From Rhypophila decipiens (taxonomy: Eukaryota > Ascomycota > Sordariomycetes > Sordariales > Naviculisporaceae): DNA of 64,000 nucleotides. Of the stretch, positions 29,577 to 42,696 are shown one piece after another. The notes beneath the pieces are model-generated. The model had not been told where the DNA came from. It searched no databases and was given only the letters and a program-made list of their open reading frames with translations. Numbering within the stretch: the stretch's first letter is position 1; the number at the start of each line of letters is the position of its first letter. A program made the translations under genes and the position numbers. The stretch lies in assembly GCA_033297075.1 (NCBI GenBank), contig MU858054.1, positions 248,001 through 312,000 of the forward strand. The letters are read 5' to 3'.

Positions 29577-31138
29577 ATGGCAGTCCTCGAGCAAGACAAC
29601 TTTTCTAATATCTCGTGGCACAGCGAGCAGAACTCGGCGCCCCCAGCTCCCGCAGCTGGCAACCATGAGCCCGAAAATGCCACAGAGTACCCGAGCAGTG
29701 GCAGCAGGTCGGAGGTCGGGAGATCAAGAGGCGACTCTGGCCACGAGCTAGAGCACCGCGGTGAGATACTCGAATGTGAAGTGTCAGACCCGCACAAGGA
29801 GAACGATGGGACAAAAGACGCCTATGTGTCATACCTGATTACTACCAAGGTGCGTTTTCCTTGCCTCCCCTCGCGCAGTGAATAATGCGCAACCCGGCAA
29901 CCGAGAATTACCGTTTAACTTGTCTTTGATGTATGCAGACCACATTTTCCACCTTCCAGAAGCCAAAGACGGCGGTGCGCCGACGCTTCACCGACTTCGT
30001 GTTCCTCTACAAGGTTCTCTGCCGTGAATACCAAGCATGCGCCGTCCCACCACTTCCAGACAAGCAGCGGATGGAATATGTGAGGGGGGATCGATTCGGT
30101 CCTGATTTCACGGCAAGGCGCGCATACTCTCTCCAGAGGTTTCTGCTGAGGTTGGCATTACATCCCGTCTTGCGCCGAGCCAGCATCCTGCACACCTTCC
30201 TCGAGAGCCCTGACTGGAACGCAACAATGCAAAGCCGGTCAGCCAGGGGCCCGACGTCTGCCGTAGGCCCGGAACTGTCGCCGACGGGAGTAGGCCCTGG
30301 TGGAATCGGAAGGGAAGGCGGAGGGGGGATGTTTGATGCCTTTGCCGACAGCTTCATGAACGCCTTCACAAAGGTGAACAAACCAGATCGCCGATTCATT
30401 GAGGTCAAAGAGAAAAGTGACAAGCTGGATGAAGATCTCAACCATGTCGAGAAGGTAGTGGCCCGAGTCGCACGACGCGAAGCCGATCTAGAAACAGACC
30501 TCAAAGACTTGGCCGAGCAGTTCCAAAAACTAATCACACTTGAGCCGGGCGTCGAGTCATCGCTGCACGCCTTTTCTGCGTCGGTAGAGGATACAGCAAC
30601 AGGCCTCAAAAAGCTGAAAGACCACACAGACCAAGACTACCTTGGCTCTCTGCGAGACATGGTAGCATACAGCGGTGCACTAAAAAATCTCCTCAAGGCG
30701 CGAGAGCAGAAGCAGCTCGACTACGAGCAGCTCACCGAGTATCTCAACAAAAGCACATCGGAGAGGGATATGCTCGCATCAGGATCCAGCTACGGTGGAG
30801 GGTCTGCTCTTGGTGGTGCAGGCGGATTCATACGGTCCAAGATTGAGGACGTCAGAGGGGTCGACCATGAACAGGCCCGCCGAGACCGCCAACGGAAGGT
30901 CGAGCTTCGTATTGACGAGCTCACCCGCGAAGTTGAGGTGGCCAGAACCGAAGCAGATAAATTCGGCGACCAGGTGGTACACGAAGTCGAGAACTTTGAG
31001 TGGGTCAAGCGTGTCGAGTTCAAGCGCCAATTCGGCGGGTTGGCCGACGAGCACATTAACTTCTATGGCAATACCATTGATATCTGGGAACGATATGTCC
31101 AGGAGATGGAGAAGGAAGGCATGTTCCTGCCGGGATAG
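29577..31138 (+). CDS. SNX4: Sorting nexin 4 / Atg24 (PX-BAR protein)
   Basis: Exons 29577-29849 and 29939-31138 give 490 residues; the join reads YLITTK/TTFSTF. The first 60 residues are a disordered acidic N-terminus. The PX domain spans about 65-185 and shows RRRFTDFVFLYKVL, the basic/aromatic motif that grips phosphatidylinositol 3-phosphate, and PPLPDKQ. After a Gly/Pro-rich linker (SPTGVGPGGIGREGGGG) comes the BAR coiled coil (about 220-490) ending EKEGMFLPG. Snx4 forms endosomal coats with partner nexins for retrieval of SNAREs to the Golgi and takes part in selective autophagy; in filamentous fungi the ortholog is needed for normal mitophagy and development. It converges on the kexin gene, a Golgi/endosome protease. 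Confidence 0.95.
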
Positions 31139-32208
31139 AAGCCCAAACAGGAGCCTGGACGACGGGGGTCTGCCGAGGATGGATGGTTGGAAGTTGACCA
31201 CAAGGACCAAGTGGACGAAGAAAAAAATCCGCACGAGCTTCTTGTGAATGCAGATGATGAGAGGGAAACGAGCGATTCATCAGAGAGCTCGTGTCACTCG
31301 GCCGTGAGTTGGGCCATTGCAGAGGAATTGAGGCCAGACCCTGGAGAGGACCTGCCGAATTGGTTCGACACGTGGAAGGGCTTTTAAGGCGGAAACTCAG
31401 CAGACTTTTTTCCGATATAGACTTGTGGAAATGGGCTATTGCCTCGGAGCGAAAGGCAGGGGAGTGGACGGACATTGATAATTCACTTGATGAATGGCGT
31501 TTGTATCCTCTTATGTAGACAGAGCAGCGCAGCACTCACAGTTTTAATTCCTTGGTCACACCTACAGATACCTGTCTACCTACCTGTATTTGATTCGTGG
31601 CTCAAGCCAGCGGGAGGTTTGGAATACCTTGCGTTTCTTTCACTCGCAACTGGTGTTGTATTGCTTCTCTCTTCTAGCATAATTATCATTGGCTTGGGGT
31701 GAACAGTTTTAAAAGCAGTGTCAAGAGCTCACTCACTGCCTCAACATAGGACTGTCAATGGAAATAGAGTATAGGATAATGGATGGTATTGCTCTTGGCT
31801 TTGTTTGTTAGTTGGCTATCTGTGAGTTGAGCCCAAATGAAGCAAGTAAGGTAGGTAGACTCTAAAAAGATACAAACCGCCCAAAGATGAAATCTACTTG
31901 TATCCATATAGAACTAGGTGGTGAAAGAGATCAAAAACAAAGAACCGCCGATACAAAAACTCCAGACCAAACACGCTCGACGCCCGGCACCACCGCCCTT
32001 GTGACAAGCAAGAAAAACAAGAATGAGATTTATGTTCAAATGGCTATAGATATATACAAGACGCGCTGATGATGATTCTAGGACTCCAATGCAGACGACA
32101 CCATGTTTAAGAACTACCAGTAACACTGTTAATGTAAGTACGAAGACTAAGAGAGGCGCATAAAAAAGCAAGGCAAGCCAAGGTAACGTGGCGGTGTCCC
32201 TGTTTCGA
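31139..32208. other. Convergent intergenic region between SNX4 and kexin
   Basis: Presumptive 3' flanks of both genes. No coding feature, repeat or RNA gene is supported. Confidence 0.6.
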
Positions 32209-34912
32209 CTACCGCCTCCCAGCACCAGCTTGTAATGCCCCTCTCTCATCTTCATCAGAGTCACTCTCGTCGTCGTCATCATCATCATCATCACTACCGC
32301 CAACAACATGATGATGCTCGTCTTCATCCTCGCTACCATCATCCTGGAAGGCAGCACGCTTCTCATTTATCCTTCCCTGGGGAGAAGTCGAGTCAGACCG
32401 ATCATGATACACCGCCGAGCCCTCTGCTTCGTCGTCGTCGTCTTCATCATCGCTACCGCCAGCAAAGGCATCGTATAGCTCACCGCCGCGCGTCTTACGG
32501 CTGCCCTTGCTACCGGCAGCCAAGCCTTGCTTCTCAGCACCGCCAGCCAGACCCTCGGCCTCCTCCTCGTCGAGGAGCTCAAATTCATAGTCTTGGCGGG
32601 GATTGTTGCGTAGACGCTTGCGGCGTGCCATGTAGAGGTAGACTCCGAGACCGCAGCAGAACACGATGATGAGGGCTAGCGAGCCGTAGATCCAGGCTTG
32701 TGTGCTCGCTGATACGCCAAAGGTCGGTAGGAAAGACGGCAGCCATGTGCTGGCTGCTGCGCTCGTCTCGGCGGCTTGTTCGCCAGAGGTGGCAGAAGCG
32801 GTCGGCGAAGATCCCTTGGCGCCTGTTGGTTTGTTGGGGGTAGGCCGGTCGGGCTGGTTGGTGGGTGTCGTCAAGGGTGCGCTAGTTCCGCCTCCTTGGG
32901 GCGGTAGCGTGGTGGTAACGACGGCTGCCGCGGTCGTTGTCGCGATGAGGGCGTGGTCGTTATCGTCTTCCTCGGTGGGCATCGGTAGGAGCTTTGCCTT
33001 GGACGCGTCCTTGCTCTCACCCCAGAGCTTGAGGTGCCAGTCGATGAATTTGCCCGTGTATTGGTTCACAACGGTATCCTTGACAATGATGGTCCAGTTG
33101 CCAACACCCTTTTCTCCCCTGTAGGTTTGGTCTGTGGTTAGTATGGGGTCGGCTGCTGGTGCGAAAGGGTCGGGTATCTTACCAGTGAACGACGCTCATA
33201 AATGTCCAATCATTGTAACCGTCGGTGCTTGCATCCTTTCGACGAGTCACGGACAGATGGCTGACTACCTTTTCAGGGCTGATCAGATCCACGCTCAGGT
33301 CGCCGCGCTTACCATGCTCGACGTTCATTGTGACTGTGACGTGCTCCAAACGTTCGAGGTTGGCCTCGTTCAACATGTCCTGCGTGACTTCGAAGCTGAC
33401 GGCAATTCCCTCGTCTCCCTGGGGAACCGGTTGATTGACATGGATCCAGGGGGAGAAATACCACGCCTGGGGCTTCACATTCTTCCAGGTCTTGGCCGCT
33501 TCGACTATGGCGTAACTATCGACCTTTCCATAGGCGAACGTGTGGCTGTACATCTTGCCAATTGCCGTCTTCTGCCAATCGCTCTTGTCCTCGAGATTGA
33601 CTGGGACTGCAGTGTCCATGGCTAGGTACTGCATATCTCTCCAAGTCAGATCAGGACGGACATCCAGCACCAGAGCAAAGATGCCAGCGGCCAAGGGGGC
33701 GGCGGCCGAAGTGCCACCGTGATTGCTATAGCAGCTATTTTGGCCGACATCAGTGGTGTGAATAGCGTCGGTGGAGCCACTAGAGTACGTAACAACAAGA
33801 CTCGCGGAGCACTTCTCCGAGTACCAGGGATGCGTGCCCTCCCTGTCGATTGCGCCAACAGTGATGCTGTAAATGCTATTCGTGTAGCCATCAAAGTTGC
33901 AGTTGTCTTCGCTCTGTGCACCGTTTCCGCTAGCAAACACGTAGATGGAGCCTAACCCTCCTCGGCCGTTCTGCACAGCATTGAGCATCGCCCTCTTAAT
34001 AAGAATCCCTGGCGCGTCCATGCTTTCGCCGTCGTCAGGAGGACCCCAAGAGCACGAATAAATTTGGTTGTGTTGAAAGTCGTAGTTCAAGGCGACTGCC
34101 TCATCAGCGTCTGATATAGGTTTACTGAGGATACGCAGACCAGCGATTTTGGAGTCGTAGGCCACGCCAACACCACAGACGTTGTTTCGGACAGCAGAAA
34201 CCTCGCCAGCACACCGTGTCCCGTGTCTGTCTTCGGCAAGGGCGGGCTTGGGCTCCTCCTTCTTGTCGTTGAAGTCATATGAGCCGGCAGCATAGTAGTT
34301 GTCCTTCAGATCGTCGCTGTACATGTCTAGGCCATCATCGACGATAGCGACGGTGGCGTTCTTTCCAGTGATGCCCTGAAGCCACACACCCGTGACATTG
34401 ACGTCGTTCCCTACCTGAGCAGGGTTGAATAAATGCCACTGGTCCTTGAAAATGGGATCTCGGATATCCAGAGCCTTGGCCACATCTTGCTGCTTCTTGA
34501 CGGCCAACGGGTCGGGTTTTGTCGCGCTACCAAACTGCCGTCGAAGGGGACCGACAGGGGCTGGAGGGACTCGTTTTTCCCAGGGCTTCCGTATTCGCTG
34601 CTTGGCCGAGAAGAGCACTCCGTCGAGGGCATCGCGACCCCCTAGATCCCTCTTGCGGCGCCGCCTCTCCGTCAGCTCTCGCTTGACGATGTCGTGCTCG
34701 GCTTTTCGAGCGGCGAAAATATGATGATCTTTGAGTTCCCCCAGGGGGCCTTCGTGGGTAAAGCCAAGACTTCTCGCTACCTCGACGGGCGAGGTTTCTG
34801 CGTCGAGATGCAGAACGTAATAATCGTTCGAATCGTAGTTTCGAGGAAGGATAGTGGTTGCCGTCGCAAGGACCGCCAGCCCCAGGACTGCCGCGGCGGA
34901 TGGAATCTTCAT
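32209..34912 (-). CDS. KEX2: Kexin, Golgi subtilisin-like dibasic endoprotease
   Basis: Exons (minus strand) 34912-33183 and 33118-32209 give 879 residues; the join reads VVHW/GEKGVGNW. Parts in order: signal peptide (1-19); propeptide ending at Lys-Arg near 113-114 (WEKR); S8 catalytic domain with Asp192 (AIVDDGLD), His230 (DRHGTRC), oxyanion Asn330 (FASGNGA) and Ser402 (GGTSAAAP); P/homo-B domain (about 480-620) across the splice site; a Ser/Thr/Pro-rich stalk; one membrane helix at about 716-740; and a cytosolic tail with aromatic motifs (DYEFELLDEEEAEG) and long Asp/Glu runs. The enzyme cuts secretory precursors after Lys-Arg or Arg-Arg in the late Golgi. Likely clients in this same window are the GH55 prodomain and the chitinase. 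All catalytic residues are intact. Confidence 0.97.
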
Positions 34913-37512
34913 CGTCGGCGGGGCGATGCAAGACTGAGGGCTTCTTTAGACACCTCCAGGAAGGATCGGGCGAGGACGCGTGCTGCGATGGCAGACGGCG
35001 GTGTCGACAGGTTTCGGGAAGGGTTGAGTTTTATTGCATAGGTGTTGAATGATCGGATTGGGCTGTCGAGCAGACAACTAGATGTCGATGGAGCCAGATA
35101 ATGCAGAGGGTTCCAAGTTGTTGGCTGTGGGATTGTGAGACGGGAGACCGAAAGCTGTAACAGTAGTCGATGGGTTCAGTGGTTGGCGATCAAATGGCAA
35201 ATGCGCACTGGAGGTGGATCAGTGGCAAGGTGAGGCGACCAAGAGCCGTGCGTTTTGTGTTTCACGCATCGGGGAGCGGCCAAGTCGATGCGATTAACGG
35301 TCAGACTGGTTCCAACAGCCAAACTATCACGGGAATGAATGGCCTTTTTTTTGTTGTTAATGCTTATGGTCGAGGTCTTGAAGTTTGTGCTAAGGAGAGG
35401 TGGCCTCGTGGGAAGGTTACGTACGAGGTTGCAGGATCCATGCTTCGCCGCAATTGAAAAGTGAATGTCCTGCTCAGGCGGCTTAAAGTCAGCAGGGGCC
35501 CGGGTTAGTCTTTCCAAGACATGAGGATGTTATTATCTAGCGATGTCTTTCGGATTAATGATCTCCATTCTGCACACTCGGCAGAACAAACTCCATACTA
35601 CATATATCTGTCGTCTTTGTTAGATGGGCTCTACTCCGTACACAAAACCTTGGCTGCTGCACAGCAGCGTAGTCATCCGGTCATCTCATGCAGCCATTTT
35701 TAAGAACCCGTGGGCCATCATACTTGCCTGTCGTGATTCCATAATCTCTTAGGAATACGAGCACCGCCAGACGACGATAGCTTCATGTTTTCCTCTGTAC
35801 TGTCCATACTCGAAACATCAACTTGATACGGGGAGAGCTGTTTCAACAAGGATAAAGGTTGAGATGCGCTTCAGTCAATGCTCCTTGTTGTAGAATTAGC
35901 GCTTGAACCCGTTATTCTAGCATATCAAAAGCTCTCCTTTAACTACTTGACGCCTGAAGTCCCGAGCAAAACTCGTTGCTCTACGGATACAGTGCAGATT
36001 TAAAGAGTGAACGTCGTTGTGAAGGGCCCGGGATGGCACCTTAGACATTCGACCAACGCCCGATAGGTACGGATACCGGAACCCGTAACGAGCGGTACAC
36101 CTGCACGTCTTTGATACGTATCCTACGTAACCGGTGAAAAATGACCTTTCTTCTTCGGCGATTTTCCCGCCTCACAGGTCAACGTCCAACCTGGTACACT
36201 ACTCACGAACTGCAATAAATTGCATGTTCGTGCAGAAGGTCGAACCTACGACATGTCGATATTTCTACTAGTTCTAGTAAACCCCTGACCGCCTACGAGT
36301 TATCTCGCTCCCGCTTGTTATTTTTCTTGCTTCTTTTTTCTCACATGTTCATGATGGATGGACCCTAACTCGATCAAGCCATTCACCACAATAACTTCAT
36401 GCGTCCATGGCCAAGCCAGTATCCGAATCCGTACAACAGCGACTGGTGTATAACCAGCCTCCTCGCTGATGACTTGGACAGAGACATGCGCTCCGTATCC
36501 AACTCCACGACGTCTCTGGTGTTGCAAGGTCGTGCAGCTACGGGCCAGGGAGTTCCAGCGCCTTTCCAGAAAGGGTCTGGACACGGGGAGAAAAAGTGGC
36601 GCTTCCCGCCTTTTATTTTCTGAGACCCCTGTCACCCGCCGCCCGCCCTCTGACCTGGTCAGCCGTCACAGCAGCAATCCCTGCAACTTGGAAGAAAATT
36701 GGTGGTGACGAGGGCTTCGAATGGGAAAGCTGGCGAGAGCTGGCGACAATCGACGCCGAGGATAGGTCGAAAACCAGCGCCCAAACTGCTCCCCCGGTTT
36801 CGTCCAGCTGTGCCAGCAACCAGCCCAAGTTGCTGCCAAGCATCCGATCTTCTTGTTGCCCAAGCTTCCCCAGCCCAGTCAATTCTCATCCCCCCCATTT
36901 CAATCCATGTCCATGCCCACACCTCATCGACTTGACGAGTTCCCGCTCCCGTTGAATCTGCGGTCAGTGGTTTGCGACAAGGCTGTCCTTGCTTCAGCTT
37001 CTCATTGATTGTTGTAGCTGTCTTATAAAGCTCATATCGACATCTTTTGAGCCTACGGGATATTACATAGCTTGTCGACTTTGTCTCCGCTATTATTATT
37101 TACCATTTATTATTATTATCATCCTTTTCTGACTGCTACTGCCACTCCTCCGTGTCGTTGCAGCCCAAAGACGCATGTGGCTGCGCAGCATTGGCTATTG
37201 GTGATTATGGAAGCATGCATGGTTCGTGGACGAATGGTCAGACTTCTCTCGCACTTGACACTTTTCTTGAGACCCCTAGGTGCGCCTTGGAAACTGGCGA
37301 CAGCTCTGTCCTAGGCCAGCGAAGAAGAAACCAGCAGTGAATCACCGGATCAGATCCACAAGTTCCAGACGACGAGACGGCCTGATCGTTCAATCGCAAA
37401 TCCCATCCTGTTGTCCAGAGCTTCCAGAGCTTCCCCGGTTCTCTGAGACCACACCTCTGCGACTCTGCGCTGTCTGCATCTAGCACAGGAACCCAACGGC
37501 CCTGCCAACGAC
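34913..37512. other. Long divergent intergenic region between kexin and PhoD-like genes
   Basis: 2.6 kb with no supported gene. It carries the kexin promoter on its left side and a pyrimidine-rich promoter/leader of the PhoD-like gene on its right. The motif TACGGATACCGG occurs at about 36068-36079 with a related copy at 35982. Several frames of 60-126 codons between 36318 and 37618 are open on both strands but have neither start context nor family features. Confidence 0.5.
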
Positions 37513-40500
37513 ATGTCGGCTCCCTACTGGGGCCAGCTCCCACCCCCCAAGGCCAGCCAAACCAAGGCTCGCCGCTTGTCCGACGACATGACCTCGCCCA
37601 CTGACAAGCGTCAGTCATTGGATGTTCCGCCGAGATCGAACAGGGTGTCTGTCCAGACTACAAAATCCGATGCGCCAACCGACTCGACCCTGAGCCCCTT
37701 CGTCTCGCCGACCGCCTCGACCTTCCAGGATCAAGGACTCGCCCCTCGGCCACCATCCTTACCGTACGGCGCCAACCAATACCCGCCCGAGCTGATAGAG
37801 AAACGACGTCGGCGCCAGAGCCGGAACCAAGAGCAGGACAACGAGTACGCGGCCGCGGCCGGTCCACCACCACCAGCTGCTCCTGACGTTCCCCGTGCAC
37901 CTCCATTGAGCTACAGACAGCGCCCTGGGAACGGCGGACCCCCTCATCCGTACTCTGGCTTGTCCCAGGGACCCCCACTCCCGAGCAAGGCCATGGCTCC
38001 AGAAGAGTATCCCGTGCTGGATCGAACCAAGAATACGTTGGATGCGACTGGCAACGCTCGTGCTCAGCGCAATCCCACCGACCCGACAGTAGCCCGGAGT
38101 TTTTCAGCCCGAGACGAGGCCAATGGTCACCGGCGCAGAGCCTCAGGCGTAGACCAGTCGCTGCACAGCAGCAGGAGGGCTTCTGGCGCGTCTCAGACGC
38201 AGCAGTCAAAAATGTTCGCAGACGACCGCTCACCACTACAGAGGCTTGAGCTGACCCTCGATAGCATATCGAAGGAAGACAAACGAGCGCGCGTAGAGGC
38301 CGCCCTGGCCGAAAGGGCCGCTCGCGAGAAGGGCGCCGGCGCCGGTCCCTCCCAGCAAGCCGACAAGAGCCCGGCCGTCCAGCAAGTCCGCTTCCACGAC
38401 CAACAGCCCTTCACTGCGAGAGAGGCCGATGCCAGCGATCAGTCCCAATTACCGGCTCCGGCTTCAGCGGCAGCGGCAGCGGCAGCGCCCATAACGCCGA
38501 CCCGACCAGCACACGGTGGTGCAGCGTCGATGGGCCCCTTGTCGCAGAACCCCCCGGAAGAAGGGCGAAGATATGGCTCGGGAAGCGGCCGGTCCCCGAG
38601 AAGCCAGCAGACCCCCGAGTCGCGCTTGCCGGTACCTGTCATGAAGCAGCCAAGCGGTATCCCACAGCGCAACCTCAGCTTCCGTGAACGCGCAGCACGG
38701 AGCGACATCAAACCTCCGAACGGCGTCGACATTGGCTCTCCAAAGGATGAACAAGCCGCGACGACGCCAAACGGCACTTTGCTTACTCGAAGTGGCAGCA
38801 ACAAGCTCAAAAAGAATCCGCCGGGAGACCCCTGGTTTAATAAGAGGAAAGAATTAGAGGAGAGATACCCCACTATAGAAATGCGGAATGTTCCGCCCCC
38901 TGCTAATAAGCCAAGGGAGGGTCAGGGAAGCGGAGCCTCGGGGCCCGAGGGCCATGGCCAGGCTCATCCAGGCCCAGGGCGTGCCAGTAATGATATTGAC
39001 GTTTTCACATACCTGGACGAAGACGCTGTAGCAACTCCTCCGACGCCGGCCAAACTTACCAAGACACCAAGCCAGAGGAAGGCGGACCAGATACTGGGGC
39101 GTTCACCTCCACAACATCTCGCTTCCAGCGCAGCTCGAAGAAGTCCTCCCGCCTTTAGGAGATCACCTCCTCCGACTACCGGGGGCAGTAGGGGAGCTGT
39201 AGTAGTCCCTTCTGCTCTCCCGCATCACCAGCCGAGGAGAGACAGGGGTACCGATAGCGACAGTGACAGCGATCGCGGCCGTGAGGAACATCACCACTAC
39301 ATCTCAAACATTGTTCATCGTGCTCGTGACAGATATGAGCCCGGCCAGGGCTTGTTCAAGCCAACAAAATATCTCGACGAGTGGAGAAAGGCTACGGTGG
39401 GCACTCTATCCGGCGCTCTTCTCGACCTCGACAACGTGCCTCCTACTGCTGGTCCAGTGGAGAAGAATGCGGCATGGTGGGAAGGCGCTCCGTCCAAGAG
39501 ACGGACGAGCATGTCATCACGGCCGAGAAACGCCGAGGCTTTTGAGGGCGAGTATGACGACACAAGCGCACCGACGAGATTCAAGCCTCCGCTGTACCTG
39601 AAATGTGGCCCACTCCTGAGATACTGTGGGATTCGGCACGACCGAGCTCCGGTTCGCTCTGCCCGCAACGGTGCCACCGTCGACAAGGAGTATTGGCGAG
39701 GCTCGGTCATGATTGTGACGACGGATGCTGATTCATCCTACGATATCGCCCCGACCTTGAGGCTGTTTGTCCAGCCTCTCGAGCTTCTTCCACCACCGCC
39801 AAGAGAGGTCAGCGGTGACCTCCCGCCCGAGTACGTCGATCCAATCGCCGGTCATCCCAAACTTGGGCGAAAGGGCGAGACGCTCTATGTTCGCCCGGTC
39901 GACCATCTCGATGAGGAGAAGGACCTGTCTCGAGACGAAACAGATGACGGCCTTTTCGAAAAGACAAGAAGCCCTCCAGACCTGCCTCTTCCCGAAGGAG
40001 CTACCGATCCGCCAGGCTCCTTTGCCGCCAGGAGAAAACGGGCCGAGATGGATGGAGAGAAAGCCGGCAAGTACAAGGACGTCCGGGGCTTCAGGCTTCA
40101 CCAGGAACGGGGCTATACCTTTTGGAGATTCAACATCGAGGTCGAACTCCGGGACAAGCAGCAACGGATTGCCTATCGCATCAATCGGGGCCCTTCGACA
40201 GGCTTCTGGGTGCCGGCCAAAGGGCAGGCCATGAACATCATGTTCCACAGCTGCAACGGCTTTAGCCTGAGCGTGGACACGGATGAATTCAGCGGGCCGG
40301 ACCCCATGTGGCGCGATGTGCTAAACACGCACCAAAGCCAGCCCTTCCACGTCATGATCGGAGGCGGTGATCAGATCTACAACGACAGGTGCATGCAGGA
40401 CACCAAGCTCTTCAAGGAGTGGCTGGGGATGAAGCACCCCGTGCACAAGGAAGATGCTCCCTTCACTCCCGAAATGCAGGACGAGCTGGAGGTCTTCTAT

Positions 40501-42696
40501 CTGAATCGATACGCCATGTGGTTCTCCCAGGGCCTGTTTGGCATGGCCAACTCGCAGATCCCCATGGTCAACATGTTTGATGACCATGACATCTTTGATG
40601 GTTTTGGCTCGTACAACCACGGCTTCATGACCTCGCCTGTCTTTTCTGGGCTGGGCAACTGCGCATTCAAGTACTACATGCTCTTCCAGCATCAGAGCGT
40701 CCCAGACGAGACTGAAAAGACGGAGCCAAGCTGGACACTGGGCACCAAACCTGGACCGTATATTCACGAGCTGAGCCGCAGCTTGTTCATGGAGCTGGGA
40801 TCCCGGGTTGCGCTTCTCGCTGTCGATGCCCGGACCGAGAGAAGAAGAGACGAAGTTGTGTCCAAGGAAACATGGGAGAAAATCATGGACCGGTGCTACG
40901 AGGAGATTGAAAAGGGCAAAGTTGAGCATTTGCTCGTCCTTCTCGGCGTTCCTATTGCCTACCCAAGACTGGTCTGGCTCGAGAACATGTAAGCTCTATC
41001 CTACCCTCTTCTTTAGTAGTTGAAACAAGCCGATACTGACTTCTCCCCCAGATTGACATCTCGCCTTATGGATCCAATCAAGGCTCTTGGAAAGTTTGGC
41101 ATGCTCGGCAACTTCCTCAATCGTCTCGATGGCGGTGTTGAGGTTCTCGACGACCTGGACGACCACTGGACGGCCAAGAACCACAAGCACGAGCGCAGCA
41201 TCGTGGTCGAGGACTTACAGGACCTCGCTGCCGGCAAGTCGATCCGGGTGACCATCCTCAGCGGCGACGTCCACCTCGCAGCCGTGGGGCAGTTCTATTC
41301 GAACCCCAAGCTCGGAGTTCCCAAGCACAAAGACTTTAGGTACATCCCCAACGTCATCTCGTCGGCCATCGTCAACACGCCCCCACCAGACCTTCTGGCG
41401 GATATTCTCAACAAGCGCAACAAGGTGCACCACTTTGACAAGGAGACGGATGAAGACATGATTCCCATCTTTGGGCACGGGGTCGACGGAAAGCCGCGCA
41501 ACAACAAGAGTCTACTCCCGCACAGGAACTGGTGTGCCATTCGTGAATACGTCCCAGGCAACACCCCACCACCCTCCCCCGGGGCGTCCGCATATGACCT
41601 CGCCCCGTCTGGCTCGCCTCCCGGCACTGTCCAGGATAGTGGTGGTGGCGCTGGCGGTCTCTTCCGTCGACTCTCCAAGAGGGGCAGCCAAAACCGCGGT
41701 CCATCCTTCCGTGGACCAGACGGTGTACGTGACAGAACCCGTCCACCAATCTCAAACAACGGCGGCGGCGGCGGCGGCTTATTCCGCTCCTTCTCCCGAC
41801 GCCGCGGTTCCGCAAGCGCCGATGATGTGGGCAACCCGCCCTACCAGCAAAACAGACCGGGCTTCCTCACCAGGACCCTCTCGGGCTCTTCAGTCGGCGG
41901 GAAAATCAACCGTCTCTTCGGCCGACGGAACTCCACTTCGGGTGCGAGACACGACGACGGCGGTATCAACGGGAACTGGGGTCCCGACTCGGACGAGGAC
42001 TACGCCTATAATGAGAATCCTCCTCCTCATAACCACCACCATCAACCTCGCGGCGTAGGTCTACGGGGTGGACTAGGCGACTACCCACACGACTACGACG
42101 ACGAGTACTCCAACGGAGACGAGAGCTACTTCTCCGTCAAGCCCCCGACTACTCAACAACAATCTCAGCAGCCTCCATTCTCGCCCGGCAGTCGTGGGGA
42201 CATGAACAAGCCCTTGCCTCCCGAGCCAGCTCCAGTACCAATGCCAGCAGTAATGAGCAGCAACGGCCGACAACAAAATAACCACCCACCACCAACAGCG
42301 GCAGCAGCCGCCCCATCAACAACAGCAAACCCAACCCCAAACGACGAGTCCTCCTTCATCCCCCGTGAATTCCGCCGAGCACCGACAGGCCTCTCCCTAA
42401 AGCAAATCAAACGCGGCGACGCAAAAGAACTGGCCGTCAACCTCGCCGGCGCGCTGGAAATCTCGCTCAATGTGGAAATCAGTCCCAAAGACCCCGGCGG
42501 GAGCACAGTCCCCTACCGACTTGTTGTTCCGAGATTGTGGTATGATGAGGAATTGGAAGAGGAGTTGCAAGAAGAGCAGAATGCTGTCAAGGCGGAAAAT
42601 CATGGTGGTGGTGGTGATGGTGGTAATAATGGTGGTAATGGTAATGGTGGTGATAGGCCTGGTGGGCTTAAGAGGTTGATTAGTTTGAAGAAGTAG
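37513..42696 (+). CDS. Large PhoD-like metallophosphatase-fold protein
   Basis: Exons 37513-40988 and 41052-42696 give 1706 residues; the join reads ENI/LTSRLMDPIKA. Residues 1 to about 690 are disordered and rich in Pro, Ser, Arg and Gln, with SPT/TPP-type phosphosites and an Ala run. The PhoD-like domain occupies about 700-1320, with the metal-binding landmarks GGGDQIYND (near 951), NMFDDHDIFDGFG (near 1022) and LSGDVHLAAVGQF (near 1229). The last 380 residues are again low-complexity (LFRRLSKRGS, GGGGGLFRSFSRRRGSAS repeats) with a short conserved end. Secreted bacterial PhoD cleaves phosphodiesters. Fungal relatives have no signal peptide, as here, and are probably cytosolic or membrane-associated proteins of unknown substrate. 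Basic Ser-Arg repeats could be kinase sites; this is inference. Confidence 0.9.

Noticed and set aside
36318..37500. Several 60-126 codon frames on both strands before the PhoD-like gene
   Set aside because: No start context, no conserved blocks, mutually overlapping.
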